Part shown: positions 47,582 to 56,344 of the stretch, piece by piece | Layout of the letters: each line of letters starts with the position of its first letter | Numbering within the stretch: the first letter of the stretch is position 1 | Assembly (NCBI GenBank): GCA_016125475.1 | Contig: WGLR01000003.1 | Location: 195,945 to 259,944 of the forward strand | Direction of reading: 5' to 3' | DNA length: 64,000 bases | Source: Betaproteobacteria bacterium | GTDB taxonomy: Bacteria > Pseudomonadota > Gammaproteobacteria > Burkholderiales > Ga0077523 | Position numbers and translations under genes: made by a program | The notes under the pieces: generated by a model | Databases searched by the model: none | The model's input: only the letters and a program-made list of their open reading frames with translations | Told to the model about the DNA's origin: nothing

Positions 47582-48730
47582 ATGCCACATTCCTTCGTTC
47601 TTCGTTCACGCGTTTCCAGACTACTGGCCGTATCCGCATGCTGTTTCCTGACCGCTCTCGGCGGCTGTTCGGGTCTTTTCGAAGGCAAGAAGATCGACTA
47701 CAAGTCGGCGAACAAGCTGCCGCCGCTGGAGGTGCCGCCGGATCTCGCGGCGCCCGGAGGCGACTCGCGGTACAAGGTGCCTGACGCGGTTCCGAAGGAC
47801 GAGACCACCTATTCCGAGTACAGCCAGCGGCACAATGCGCCTGCGGCCGAACCGGCTCGCGACGACGTTCTGCCGGCGAGCGACAAGGTGCGCATGGAGC
47901 GCGCAGGGCTGCAGCGCTGGCTGGTGGTCAAGGCACCGCCCGATCAGGTGTGGTTTCTGGTGAAGGACTTCTGGCAGGAAAACGGGTTCATCATCAAGAA
48001 GGAGGACCCGGAGGCAGGCTACATGGAGACCGACTGGTCCGAGAACCGCGCGCGGATTCCGGTCGGAGGCCTCACCGGGTTTCTGAACAAGGCACTCGAT
48101 TCGGTCAGCTCGCTTCCCGAGCGGGACATGTTCCGGACCCGGCTCGAGCGCGGGACGGAGCCCGGTACCACGGAGGTCTACATCAGCCACCGTGGCATGG
48201 CCGAGGTGTACGTCAAGGAACGCGACAACAACACCAAGTGGCAGGTCCGGCCGTCCGATCCCGAACTCGAGGCCAAGATGCTCACCCGGCTCGCGCAGCG
48301 CCTGGGCGTGCCGGCTCCGGAGGCCAAGACCCTCGTGAAGGAGGCCGACACGGCGCCGGTGCGCGCCAGCCTCGTCAAGTCGGACAAGGGCAGCGTCGTC
48401 GAGATGAAGGACAGTTTCGACCGTGCGTGGCGGCGGGTCGGCCTCGCACTCGACCGCATCGGCTTCATGGTGGAGGACCGCAACCGAGCGGACGGCGTGT
48501 ATTTCGTCCAGTACCAGGACCCGGAGGCGGAGCCCCCGAAACGGACCGGACTCGCGAGGCTGGCGTTCTGGCGCAGCGACGAGAAGAAGGGGCCGGAGCA
48601 CTACCGCATCAAGGTCTCCGGCGAGGACGGCAGCGGGTCGCGGGTGAGTGTGCTCGACCACACCGGCAAGCCCGACGACGGCGACACGTCCAGGCGCATC
48701 CTCGCAATGCTCGTGGAGCAGCTCAGGTAG
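47582..48730 (+). CDS. bamC: Outer membrane assembly lipoprotein BamC
   Basis: 382 residues. Lipobox LGGC near residue 29 anchors it in the outer membrane. The unstructured BamD-binding stretch (IDYKSANKLPPLEVPPDLA) and two helix-grip domains (about 105-225 and 260-380) are present. It stabilises the BAM complex, which inserts beta-barrel proteins. Its 8-bp distance from dapA reproduces the E. coli dapA-bamC pair. Confidence 0.93.
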   Translation: MPHSFVLRSRVSRLLAVSACCFLTALGGCSGLFEGKKIDYKSANKLPPLEVPPDLAAPGGDSRYKVPDAVPKDETTYSEYSQRHNAPAAEPARDDVLPASDKVRMERAGLQRWLVVKAPPDQVWFLVKDFWQENGFIIKKEDPEAGYMETDWSENRARIPVGGLTGFLNKALDSVSSLPERDMFRTRLERGTEPGTTEVYISHRGMAEVYVKERDNNTKWQVRPSDPELEAKMLTRLAQRLGVPAPEAKTLVKEADTAPVRASLVKSDKGSVVEMKDSFDRAWRRVGLALDRIGFMVEDRNRADGVYFVQYQDPEAEPPKRTGLARLAFWRSDEKKGPEHYRIKVSGEDGSGSRVSVLDHTGKPDDGDTSRRILAMLVEQLR

Positions 48731-48773
48731 CCGTCCGCGACGCGGATTCGTCCTCGCGCCGCTCCTCCTGCAG

Positions 48774-49541
48774 ATGCGCTTCGCGTACCTCGGCAGCGGC
48801 AGCCAGGGAAACGGCCTCGTCGTCGAGTCGGGGTCCACGCGCGTGCTTCTGGACTGCGGATTCACGCTGCGGGACACGGTATTCCGGCTTGGCCGACTCG
48901 GCCTGAGCCCCGAGGACCTCTCCGCGATCGTCGTCACGCACGAGCACGACGATCACGTGAGTGGTGTCGGGCGCCTTGCGCGGCAGTACCGGCACGGGGT
49001 CTGGGTGACGCACGGTACCGTGAGGGGGACACCTCGGCAGGTGTTCCGGGACGTCGACGTGCACCTCGTCGAAGGGTATCGGTCGTTCACGGTCGGCGAT
49101 CTCCACATCCGGCCGTTTCCGGTGCCGCACGATGCCGGCGAGCCCGCGCAGTACGTGTTCTCCGACGGTGCCGCACGTCTCGGTGTGCTCACCGATGCGG
49201 GTGAGGCAACGCGCCACATCGAAGCGATGCTGTCGGGCTGCCAGGCGATCGCGATCGAATGCAATCACGATCGGTCGATGCTCGCCGATGGCCCCTATCC
49301 TCCGAGCCTGAAGTCCCGTGTCTCCGGACGTCTCGGTCATCTCGACAACGCGTCGGCAGCGGGACTCGTCGGCGCGATCGACACGTCGCGCCTCTCGCAC
49401 GTCGTTGCCGTGCATCTGTCCCAGTCCAACAACACGCCCGAACTTGCCCGCTCGGCGCTGGCTGACGCGCTCGGATGCTCCACGGACTGGATCGCCGTTG
49501 CAGATCAGACCGAGGGCCTCGGCTGGCGGGAAGTCCGTTGA
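48774..49541 (+). CDS. MBL-fold metallohydrolase (YycJ/WalJ-like)
   Basis: 255-residue cytoplasmic metallo-beta-lactamase-fold protein. N-terminus MRFAYLGSGSQGNGLVVE, metal motif THEHDDH, and C-terminal VVAVHLSQSNNTPELAR are signatures of the YycJ/YycI-linked exonuclease-like group. Probable 5'-exonuclease or phosphodiesterase; not tested in this lineage. ATG 48774 is preferred over upstream in-frame codons that overlap bamC. Confidence 0.88.
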   Translation: MRFAYLGSGSQGNGLVVESGSTRVLLDCGFTLRDTVFRLGRLGLSPEDLSAIVVTHEHDDHVSGVGRLARQYRHGVWVTHGTVRGTPRQVFRDVDVHLVEGYRSFTVGDLHIRPFPVPHDAGEPAQYVFSDGAARLGVLTDAGEATRHIEAMLSGCQAIAIECNHDRSMLADGPYPPSLKSRVSGRLGHLDNASAAGLVGAIDTSRLSHVVAVHLSQSNNTPELARSALADALGCSTDWIAVADQTEGLGWREVR

Positions 49542-49579
49542 GCCGGACTGCCCGGATTTCGCGACTTCGACGGGCATGA

Positions 49580-49608
49580 AAAAGCCGGCCTGGAGCCAGG
49601 CCGGCTTT
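49580..49608. terminator. Bidirectional terminator after the YycJ-like gene
   Basis: aaagccggcctgg and ccaggccggcttt (49581-49593 and 49596-49607) form a near-perfect 13-bp stem, A-rich on the left and ending in a short T-run on the right. It lies between the converging hydrolase and lipoprotein genes. Confidence 0.75.
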
Positions 49609-49644
49609 CGCGGACATCTCTCCGCCGGAGAGATTTTCCGGGTG

Positions 49645-49899
49645 TTACTTCTTCTCTTCTTCCTTCGGCTGTTCGGCCGGAGCGGCGGCAGGGGCGCTGC
49701 TCGAGTCGGCCGGAGCGGCGCTCGAATCCGAGGCAGGGGCTGCGGTGCTGCCCGCGTCGGACGCAGGCGCAGCAGGCTCGGCGGCGGGCGCGGGAGCCGG
49801 AGCCGCAGCGGGCGCCGCGGCCGGGGTGGATTCTTCCTTCTGGCCGCAGGCGGAAAGAGCCACGGCGAGCAACGCAGCGATCAAGAGAGAGCGGGTCAT
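49645..49899 (-). CDS. Small Ala/Pro/Ser-rich lipoprotein
   Basis: 84 residues. Signal peptide with lipobox LSAC (Cys18) followed by a low-complexity Ala/Pro/Ser/Asp tail ending EEEKK. No domain is recognised; the role is unknown. It ends near the bidirectional terminator and is monocistronic. A leftward TACAAT hexamer (49992-49997) about 90 bp upstream, in an AT-rich stretch, is a plausible -10. Confidence 0.72.
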   Translation of the reverse strand: MTRSLLIAALLAVALSACGQKEESTPAAAPAAAPAPAPAAEPAAPASDAGSTAAPASDSSAAPADSSSAPAAAPAEQPKEEEKK

Positions 49900-50041
49900 G
49901 AGCGTAAGAGTCCTTGGATTCGAATTGAGTCAGACGGGAATGTCTATGCGGTTCAACGGCCTGAAGACACGTCGACCCTAAGACGCTGCGGATTGTAACA
50001 GCATCTTACAAAATATTGCCAGCAGTAAATGAGCGTGACTG

Positions 50042-50518
50042 TCACAGGCCCAGCGGTGACCCCGGACTGACCGGATCCGACGCTTCCCAGAGTTCGCTGA
50101 AGCGTTCCCGCAGAGCCTGTGTGTGAACCGGATCGTCGATGCCGACCGACGCGCGCGGTGAATCGACGTGAAACCGGTGGAAATAGTGTCGATCGTCGAC
50201 GATCACGACGGGGTCGGCAGCATGATGGGCTTCGGGACGGGTTTCGCGCACGGCGATGACGTGGGCGAATCGTCCGAGCAGGGCTACAAGGCGCGGACAC
50301 GTCCGGGGGAGTCGCCCGGCGTCGTGGAGCACCAGTTGCAGTTCGGCGCGCTGTGCGCGGAGACAGAATGCGCGCAGGGCCTCGATGCGCGCGGGCCGGT
50401 CCCACGTGGTCTCGAGGTAGCGGTCGAAGATCCGGATCGAGCGCACCCCGAGCGGGATGAGGTCCGAGATCGCAGCCTCGCACTCGGCGTAAGTCGAAAG
50501 TGAGCGGGTGAGTTTCAT
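50042..50518 (-). CDS. DUF7931-type hypothetical protein
   Basis: 158 residues, cytoplasmic. Segments such as SIRIFDRYLETTWDRPARIEALRAFCLR and VIVDDRHYFHRFHVDSPRA resemble a conserved beta-proteobacterial family without assigned function. It lies 30 bp downstream of the RoxA-like cupin gene and is probably cotranscribed. The C-terminal domain ends with QALRERFSELWE, suggesting a phosphotransfer-like or ligand-sensing fold, but this is not supported further. Confidence 0.7.
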   Translation of the reverse strand: MKLTRSLSTYAECEAAISDLIPLGVRSIRIFDRYLETTWDRPARIEALRAFCLRAQRAELQLVLHDAGRLPRTCPRLVALLGRFAHVIAVRETRPEAHHAADPVVIVDDRHYFHRFHVDSPRASVGIDDPVHTQALRERFSELWEASDPVSPGSPLGL

Positions 50519-50548
50519 CGGGATGGGGAGGCGTCGAAGGAATCCGGG

Positions 50549-51694
50549 TCAGGCCGCGAGGAACTCGATGTATCCGCAGCGGTGCCATTCGCGCAGAAGC
50601 TCCACGACGGCACGCGCGGGTTCTGCGGGGGGGAGGGTGCCGGTGTCGGCCAGCGTGCGCAGCCATTCGGGGGTTCCGCGCGGAAAGCGATAACACTCTC
50701 CGTTCAGGAACACGCTCCGGTCACTATAGAGCATGATGGACTTGCGGTGCAGTGTGAGCGGCCGGGACGCCAGGCGCCTCGCGAACAGTGCGGGGGAGAC
50801 CGGGCGCTCCGCCGGCGAAAAGAATACGTGTGGCTTGGGCTCGGACAGATAGCGCCCGAGGAATTCCTCGATGTCCGTCCGGGACCACCGAAGCGCCTGC
50901 AACGTTTCCGCGAGCGACCGGGTCATGGCTTTCGGGACGCGTCCCGGGTGCCTGGTCGGGGCGAGGTCCGGGTCCGAATAGCGCCCCGGAACCGTGACCG
51001 TTTCGCCGAAGCGCATGAGAAACTCGGCAACGAGTTCCCCGAAGGCCGGCGCCCGGAAGCCGATCGAGTAGGTCTGGCACTCGTCCAGTGCAACGCCGTC
51101 GTGCGCGTAGCGCGGGGGCAGGTACAGCATGTCTCCCGGCTCGAGAATCCACTCCGCCTCGGCCCGGAAGCGGCGCAGGATCTTGAGCGGCACATCCTGC
51201 CTGAGCGTCAGATCCGTCTGGGTCGACACGCGCCACCGGCGCCGTCCACGGCCCTGCAACAGGAATACGTCATAGGAATCGAAGTGTGGGCCAACCCCTC
51301 CGCCCGGGGCAGCGTGACTCACCATGAGGTCGTCCAGACGCGCGCGGGGCACGAAGTCGAATCGACGCAACAGTCGCGCACCCTCGTCGCTGTGAAGGTC
51401 GAGGCCCTGCACGAGGAGTGTCCAGCGGGTGGGCGGCAGCCCGGCCAGATCGCGGCGCCGGAAGGGGCCGTGTTCGAGCGACCAGTGTCGTCCCTCGTGA
51501 ACGATCAGCCGCGATTCGACGTCGTCACGGGTGGCGAGCGCGAACAGCGCCGTGCGGTCGAGCAGACCCTGGAAGGCTGGAACGGCCTGGCGGATGACGT
51601 GCGCGTGCTTCCCCCAGTACATGCGCAGGAACGTGCGGGAAGTCAGGTCGCCCAGTGGTGGCGGGATTCTGGTGCTGGTCGTCGAAGTGGGCAT
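50549..51694 (-). CDS. Cupin/JmjC-type ribosomal oxygenase (RoxA/YcfD-like)
   Basis: 381 residues. 2-Oxoglutarate- and iron-dependent oxygenase fold. The iron facial triad is His137, Asp139 (GPHFDSYD) and His198 (RYAHDG). GDMLYLPPRYAHDG is the double-stranded beta-helix signature, and the C-terminal winged-helix-like region is present. In E. coli RoxA hydroxylates an arginine of ribosomal protein uL16; the same role here is inferred from family only. It is divergent from bcp. Confidence 0.85.
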   Translation of the reverse strand: MPTSTTSTRIPPPLGDLTSRTFLRMYWGKHAHVIRQAVPAFQGLLDRTALFALATRDDVESRLIVHEGRHWSLEHGPFRRRDLAGLPPTRWTLLVQGLDLHSDEGARLLRRFDFVPRARLDDLMVSHAAPGGGVGPHFDSYDVFLLQGRGRRRWRVSTQTDLTLRQDVPLKILRRFRAEAEWILEPGDMLYLPPRYAHDGVALDECQTYSIGFRAPAFGELVAEFLMRFGETVTVPGRYSDPDLAPTRHPGRVPKAMTRSLAETLQALRWSRTDIEEFLGRYLSEPKPHVFFSPAERPVSPALFARRLASRPLTLHRKSIMLYSDRSVFLNGECYRFPRGTPEWLRTLADTGTLPPAEPARAVVELLREWHRCGYIEFLAA

Positions 51695-51786
51695 CGTGAT
51701 GAGCCGGGTGCGCGGCTGGTGCAGGGTATTTCAGTTAGAATCGATCGAGATCTCGAGATGGTATCGTGGACGTGGAGTCGCCCGAC

Positions 51787-52254
51787 ATGCTGAAGGAAGG
51801 AGATCTCGCACCTCGTTTCGAGTTGCCTGACGCCGAGATGGAAATGGTGAGTCTGGACTCGTTCCTCGGCAAGCATGCGGTCGTCGTGTTCTTCTACGTG
51901 AAGGACGACACGCCCGGATGTACCATCGAGGCCATCGACTTCAGTGAACTCGAAGACGCCTTCCGCCGGCACGACACGATCGTTCTCGGCATCAGCCGCG
52001 ACGATTGCCTCTCGCACGGCGCATTCCGGGACAAGCACGGCCTCGACCTGGAACTGCTATCGGACGTCGACGGTCAGGCCTGTTCCGACTATGGCGTTCT
52101 GGTCGAAAGGGACTTCGACGGCATGCGCAAACAGTGCGTGCGGCGATCCACTTTCGTACTCGATCGCGAGGGCCGTGTTCATCGTGCCATGTACGGCGTC
52201 AGCCCGCGCGGGCATGCACTGGAGATCTTGAACGTCGTAAAGGGGATGAAATGA
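51787..52254 (+). CDS. bcp: Thiol peroxidase of the Bcp type
   Basis: 155-residue peroxiredoxin. Peroxidatic Cys45 in DDTPGCTIEAIDF, with the Thr and Arg (CVRRSTFVLD) of the active site. Reduces H2O2 and organic hydroperoxides via thioredoxin. The frame also opens at GTG 51766; ATG 51787 with GTGGAG 9 nt upstream is preferred. Candidate -10 TAGAAT is at 51736-51741. Stop overlaps slyD by 4 bp. Confidence 0.92.
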   Translation: MLKEGDLAPRFELPDAEMEMVSLDSFLGKHAVVVFFYVKDDTPGCTIEAIDFSELEDAFRRHDTIVLGISRDDCLSHGAFRDKHGLDLELLSDVDGQACSDYGVLVERDFDGMRKQCVRRSTFVLDREGRVHRAMYGVSPRGHALEILNVVKGMK

Positions 52255-52739
52255 GCGTTGCCATCAACAAGGACACAGTCGTATCGCTGAGCTACGAGCT
52301 TCGCGATGCGCAGGGAGTCGTGCTCGAGAAGGCGGATCGTCCGCTCACCTATCTGCACGGTGGGTATCACGGAATCTTTCCTCGGGTGGAAGAAGAACTC
52401 GAGGGTAAGGAGGTCGGCCACGAGTGCAATCTGCATCTCGCACCCGAGGATGCGTTCGGCGAGTACGACGAGGCGCTGATCAGGGTCGAGGCGAAAAGCA
52501 TGTTCCCCGACAACGTGGCGATCGGCATGCAGTTCCAGGGAACGTCACAGGATTCGGGACAGACACTCGTCTATACCGTCACCGACGTCGCAGAGGATCG
52601 CGTGGTCGTGGACGCGAATCATCCTCTGGCCGGCAAGACGGTGCAGTTCGCGTGCACCGTCACGGAGGTACGCAAGGCGACGCCCGAAGAAGTGTCGCAC
52701 GGCCACGCGCACGGTCCCGAGGGACACCACCACCACTGA
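52251..52739 (+). CDS. slyD: FKBP-type peptidyl-prolyl isomerase SlyD
   Basis: 162 residues. FKBP domain with an IF chaperone insertion (YLHGGYHGIFPRVEEELEGKEVGHECNLHLAPEDAFGEYDEALI). The His-rich C-terminus (HGHAHGPEGHHHH) is short compared with E. coli SlyD but may still bind nickel. It assists protein folding and, in some bacteria, hydrogenase nickel insertion. Converges with pqqE 72 bp away. Confidence 0.92.
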   Translation: MSVAINKDTVVSLSYELRDAQGVVLEKADRPLTYLHGGYHGIFPRVEEELEGKEVGHECNLHLAPEDAFGEYDEALIRVEAKSMFPDNVAIGMQFQGTSQDSGQTLVYTVTDVAEDRVVVDANHPLAGKTVQFACTVTEVRKATPEEVSHGHAHGPEGHHHH

Positions 52740-52760
52740 GAACGAGGCAGGGTGACCGGC

Positions 52761-52790
52761 GCGACACCGTGGCGCCTGCCACGCTGTCGC
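52761..52790. terminator. Strong hairpin between slyD and pqqE
   Basis: gcgaca-cc-gtggc ... gccac-gc-tgtcgc forms an 11-bp stem with a 2x2 mismatch and a 4-nt loop, nested in an outer gaccggc/gccggtc pair. It lies in the 71-bp gap between two converging genes. No U-tract is visible. Confidence 0.45.
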
Positions 52791-52810
52791 CCGCGGTCTG
52801 CCTGCCGGTC

Positions 52811-53980
52811 TCAGGACACCGTCGTGGCGTCGTCCGGGGCGGTCTCTGCCGAAAGGCGGCGGGAATTCTTGTCGTCCCGGAAGACGATCGGTTGCACCCC
52901 TGCGGGCAGGTCGGGTCGCTGTGCACGGGCCACGGCGTCCGTGATCAGATGGTGGTTCGGTGAAAGATCACAGACGGGATCCGCGTTGGCCGCATCACCG
53001 GTGAGCAGGTACGCCTGACAGCGACAGCCTCCGAAGTCCTTGTGCTTCTCCGGGCAGGTACGACATGGCTCCTTCATCCATTCGTCGCCCCGATAGGTGT
53101 TGAAGGCCGGTGAGTCGTTCCAGATCCAGCGCAGGTCGTGATTGCGCACGTTCGGGAAGGTCAGGCCCGGCAGCATGCGCGCTTCGTGGCAGGGCAGGGC
53201 CACGCCATCCGCTGCCACGTTCAGAAAGACGGATCCCCACCCGTTCATGCAGGCCTTCGGCCTGGTTTCGTAGTAGTCGGGGTTCACGAAGTAGATCTTC
53301 ATCCTGTCGCCGACCCGTTCGCGAAACGCGTTCGTGACGGCCTCTGCGCGCTCGAGTTGCTCACGACTGGGCATCAGCTGGTCGCGGTTCACGAGGGCCC
53401 AGGCGTAGAACTGCGTGTTCGCAAGTTCGACGTACTCCGCGCCCAGTGCCTCCGCCATCTCGAGTATTTCCCGCGTGTGGTCGAGGTTGTGTCGATGCAT
53501 CACGCAGTTGAACACCATCGGGTAGTCGTACTTCTGGATCAGATCGGCCGCACGGCGTTTAAGCTCGAACGTCTTGGTGCTGGAAATCCAGTCGTTCATC
53601 TCGCGGGTCGAGTCCTGGAACGACAGCTGGATGTGGTTGAGCCCGCCCTCCTTGAAGGCGGCGATGCGCTTTTCCGTGAGCCCGATGCCCGACGTGATCA
53701 GGTTCGTGTAGTAACCCAGACGACCCGCCTCGGCGATGATGATCTCGAGGTCGTCGCGCATGAGAGGCTCGCCCCCCGACAGGCCGAGCTGCACGAGGCC
53801 GAGCTCGCGTCCTTCGCGCAGCACCTTGAGCCATTCATCGGTCGAGAGTTCCGGGCCGAAACGTGCGTAATCCACCGGGTTGTAGCAGAACACGCAATGC
53901 AGCGGGCACTTGTAGGTGAGTTCCGCGTTGAGCCAGTGCGGCTTACTCGGGAGATTTCGTGCGGATCCAGCCGTTGCCAT
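52811..53980 (-). CDS. pqqE: PQQ biosynthesis radical SAM enzyme PqqE
   Basis: 389 residues. Radical SAM enzyme that links the Glu and Tyr side chains of PqqA, the first step of PQQ synthesis. The radical SAM motif is Cys25, Cys29, Cys32 (CPLHCVFC). The SPASM region with the auxiliary Fe-S cysteines (KACMNGWG, LPCHEAR, CRTCPEKHKDFGGCRC) is intact. It overlaps pqqD by 38 bp. Full length. Confidence 0.97.
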   Translation of the reverse strand: MATAGSARNLPSKPHWLNAELTYKCPLHCVFCYNPVDYARFGPELSTDEWLKVLREGRELGLVQLGLSGGEPLMRDDLEIIIAEAGRLGYYTNLITSGIGLTEKRIAAFKEGGLNHIQLSFQDSTREMNDWISSTKTFELKRRAADLIQKYDYPMVFNCVMHRHNLDHTREILEMAEALGAEYVELANTQFYAWALVNRDQLMPSREQLERAEAVTNAFRERVGDRMKIYFVNPDYYETRPKACMNGWGSVFLNVAADGVALPCHEARMLPGLTFPNVRNHDLRWIWNDSPAFNTYRGDEWMKEPCRTCPEKHKDFGGCRCQAYLLTGDAANADPVCDLSPNHHLITDAVARAQRPDLPAGVQPIVFRDDKNSRRLSAETAPDDATTVS

Positions 53981-54245
53981 GTGCCACCTCCAGAAAATCC
54001 GTGACGTCGGCGCGCAGGTCGGGCGCTCCGGGGAACGCCCGTTCGAGCTCGGCGACGATCTTGTTCAGACTGCGCGTGCCGTCGACGCGCTTCATGATCT
54101 CGCCTGCACTGCCGGGCAGCTTGACCATGCCCTCCGGATACAGGAGAACATGGAGTTCCTGCGCGGGTTCCCACTGGAACCGGTAGTACTTGGCGAGTTC
54201 GATGGGGGTATCCTGATCGAACGGGATCCGTTTCGGCTGTGCCAT
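53943..54245 (-). CDS. pqqD: PqqA-binding chaperone PqqD
   Basis: 100 residues. RiPP recognition element-type protein that binds PqqA and presents it to PqqE. Signature EPAQELHVLLYPEGMVKLPGSAGEIMKRVDG is complete. It overlaps pqqE by 38 bp and ends 1 bp after pqqC, typical of tight pqq operons. Confidence 0.95.
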   Translation of the reverse strand: MAQPKRIPFDQDTPIELAKYYRFQWEPAQELHVLLYPEGMVKLPGSAGEIMKRVDGTRSLNKIVAELERAFPGAPDLRADVTDFLEVAHGNGWIRTKSPE

Positions 54246-54246
54246 G

Positions 54247-54972
54247 TCAGTTCCCGGACGTCTCGCCGATACCGTAGTTCACCATCATCGCGTCGCACAT
54301 CGTCCAGAGCACATCGAGCTTGAACTGGACGATGTCGAGCGCGCGCTGCTGCAGCTCGCGGGTGTTGAAATACTCGAGCGTGACGCGCAGGCCGTGCTCG
54401 ACGTCGCGTCTGGCTTCCGACAGGCGCTTTCGGAAGTAGGCGTAGCCCGACTGATCGATCCAGGGGTAGTGCTGGGGCCAGTTCGCCAGGCGTTCCTTGT
54501 GGATCTCCGGCGCGAAGAGCTCGGTAAGAGAGGAGCAGACGGCCTCCTGCCACGGACGCGAACGCGCGAAGTTGATGTAGGCGTCCACCGCGAACCGGAC
54601 GCCCGGCAATACCCGCGTGAGAGACGTGACTTCCTCACGCTCGAGCCCGACGGCCTTCCCGAGCGTGAGCCATGCCTCGATGCCGCCTTCGTCGCCCTGC
54701 GTTCCGTCGTGATCGATGATGCGCTGGATCCAGAGCCTGCGATGGTCACGGTCGGGCATGTTCGCCATGATCGCGGCGTCCTTGATGGGGATCGCGATCT
54801 GGTAATAGAAGCGGTTGCAGACCCATCCCTGGATCTGTTCACGCGTGAGCTTCCCCGCGTTCATCGCGACGTGGTACGGGTGATAGATGTGGTACCTGCT
54901 GCCTTTCGCCCGAATCTGCTGTTCGAACTCCTCGCGGTTCCACGGAAGGCTCTCGGCTGCGCCCATGTTCAC
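54247..54972 (-). CDS. pqqC: Pyrroloquinoline-quinone synthase PqqC
   Basis: 241 residues. Cofactor-free oxidase carrying out the final ring closure and eight-electron oxidation to PQQ. Signature residues [39 protein letters not shown] and the Arg/His/Tyr-rich core are intact. Starts at ATG 54972; pqqB ends 16 bp upstream. Confidence 0.97.
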   Translation of the reverse strand: MNMGAAESLPWNREEFEQQIRAKGSRYHIYHPYHVAMNAGKLTREQIQGWVCNRFYYQIAIPIKDAAIMANMPDRDHRRLWIQRIIDHDGTQGDEGGIEAWLTLGKAVGLEREEVTSLTRVLPGVRFAVDAYINFARSRPWQEAVCSSLTELFAPEIHKERLANWPQHYPWIDQSGYAYFRKRLSEARRDVEHGLRVTLEYFNTRELQQRALDIVQFKLDVLWTMCDAMMVNYGIGETSGN

Positions 54973-54988
54973 GTACTCCCCAGTTTGT

Positions 54989-55903
54989 TCAGACTTCGAT
55001 GTCCATGCCGTCGAACGAGACCTCGATTCCCGCCTTCGCGAGCTCGGCGCGTTCCGGGGAGTCCTCGTTCAGGATCGGATTGGTGTTATTGATATGGATG
55101 AGGATCTTCCGGCGCGCCTTCAAGGGCGTGAGCACCTCGATCATGCCACCCGTGCCGGACTGTGGCAGATGGCCGATGTCGCGGGCGCGCTTGCGGGAAA
55201 TGCCGAGCCGGACCATTTCGTCGTCGGTCCAGAACGTGCCGTCCACCATCACGCAGTCCGCATCGTTCAGAAACGGGACGAGATGCGGTTCGATCTCGCC
55301 GAGACCGGGCGCGTAGAAGACGTTCGTGCCGCTTCGCGTGTCGCGGATGCGCATGCCGATGTTGTCGCCGTCGTGCGGATTGTCACGATGCGGCGAGTAG
55401 GGTGGTGCCTTGCTCTTGAGGGCGACCGCTGTGAACTCGAGCCCCTCGCCGCCGGCGACACCGAAGGCTTCGCGCCCGTCCGTCGGGATGCGGTGCCAGT
55501 TGACGCCGCAGTAGTGGCCGAGAATGTTGAACAGCGGATTGCCGGTCGTCATGTCCTCGCGGACCATGTCCGTGCAGTAGAGTTCGAGCGGCTTGCCTTC
55601 GCGCAGCATGAGCAGACCCGTCGTGTGATCGATCTGCCCGTCCATGAGCACGACCGAACGGATGCCCGTGTCGCGGATGCCGCGCGCGGGCTGCAGTGCC
55701 GGGAAGGACCTGATCTGGGCCAGGATGTCGGGCGACGCGTTGAAAAGCACCCAGTCGATGCCGTTGCCGCTGACCGCGATGGAGGATTGCGTGCGGGCCT
55801 GCGCGCGCAGGGTGCCCTTGCGCAGACCGTCACAGTTCGGGCAGTTGCAGTTCCATTGAGGAAACCCGCCTCCGGCGGCTGCCCCGAGTACATGAATTCT
55901 CAT
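54989..55903 (-). CDS. pqqB: PqqB (PQQ biosynthesis hydroxylase)
   Basis: 304 residues. Metallo-beta-lactamase fold with the CNCPNC zinc motif at 19-24. Thought to hydroxylate the crosslinked Glu-Tyr intermediate. ATG 55903 begins [18 protein letters not shown], the standard start; the in-frame codon 54 nt earlier is not family-like. The terminator-like hairpin at 55973-56000 lies between it and pqqA. Confidence 0.96.
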   Translation of the reverse strand: MRIHVLGAAAGGGFPQWNCNCPNCDGLRKGTLRAQARTQSSIAVSGNGIDWVLFNASPDILAQIRSFPALQPARGIRDTGIRSVVLMDGQIDHTTGLLMLREGKPLELYCTDMVREDMTTGNPLFNILGHYCGVNWHRIPTDGREAFGVAGGEGLEFTAVALKSKAPPYSPHRDNPHDGDNIGMRIRDTRSGTNVFYAPGLGEIEPHLVPFLNDADCVMVDGTFWTDDEMVRLGISRKRARDIGHLPQSGTGGMIEVLTPLKARRKILIHINNTNPILNEDSPERAELAKAGIEVSFDGMDIEV

Positions 55904-55972
55904 CTTCGTATGCTCTTCCGTTCCGCGGCGCGCCCGGCGCATGCCGTTCGCCGCCACGCGGTGCTCCGATGG

Positions 55973-56000
55973 ACAAAAGCCCCGCGAACGGGGCTTTTGT
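55973..56000 (-). terminator. Attenuator-type terminator between pqqA and pqqB
   Basis: acaaaagcccc and ggggcttttgt form an 11-bp perfect stem with a 6-nt loop, followed by U-rich sequence in the leftward transcript. It lies 18 bp after the pqqA stop and about 70 bp before pqqB. It should let most transcripts end after pqqA, keeping the peptide in excess over the enzymes. Confidence 0.8.
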
Positions 56001-56017
56001 CAGGCCATTCGCCGGTA

Positions 56018-56089
56018 TCAGCGATTGGCGATGTACATCGTCACTTCGAAACCAAAACGCATTTCGGTGTACTCAGGCTTGCTCCACAT
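56018..56089 (-). CDS. pqqA: PQQ precursor peptide PqqA (copy 1)
   Basis: 23 residues, beginning [12 protein letters not shown] and ending TMYIANR. The crosslinked pair Glu15 and Tyr19 is in FEVTMY. A strong GGAGG lies 7 nt upstream of ATG 56089. It is the first gene of the leftward pqqABCDE operon and is separated from pqqB by an attenuator. Two further near-identical copies lie on the opposite strand at 61901 and 62016. Confidence 0.95.
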   Translation of the reverse strand: MWSKPEYTEMRFGFEVTMYIANR

Positions 56090-56277
56090 ATCAACCTCCA
56101 AATGTTAGAGTTCAGGGACTTCGGCGACGAGCGCCGATCATTACCGATACTGTCCATCCCGATCGATCCACCGTCCGAGTCATCCCTGCCGGTATCACGA
56201 GTCGGGGCGTGCAGTATCTGGTTCCAGAGTCTCAGGCATGTCCCCCCCGTTTCCTTCGAAAAAATCAGCAATGTCGT

Positions 56278-56294
56278 CTCATGATTATCATGAG
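56278..56294. promoter_or_regulatory. 17-bp palindrome shared by the two pqqA regions (site 1)
   Basis: CTCATGATTATCATGAG is an 8-bp perfect inverted repeat around one base. It lies 189 bp upstream of the leftward pqqA and 51 bp upstream of the rightward tonB. It matches site 2 (61776-61792) at 15 of 17 positions. It probably binds a homodimeric regulator; the nearby NarL/LuxR-type protein or Fur are candidates. Confidence 0.65.
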
Positions 56295-56344
56295 TTTGGT
56301 GCGGACGTTCGGAGCGGTGGCCTGATGACGCCGCGGGCGGTGAC

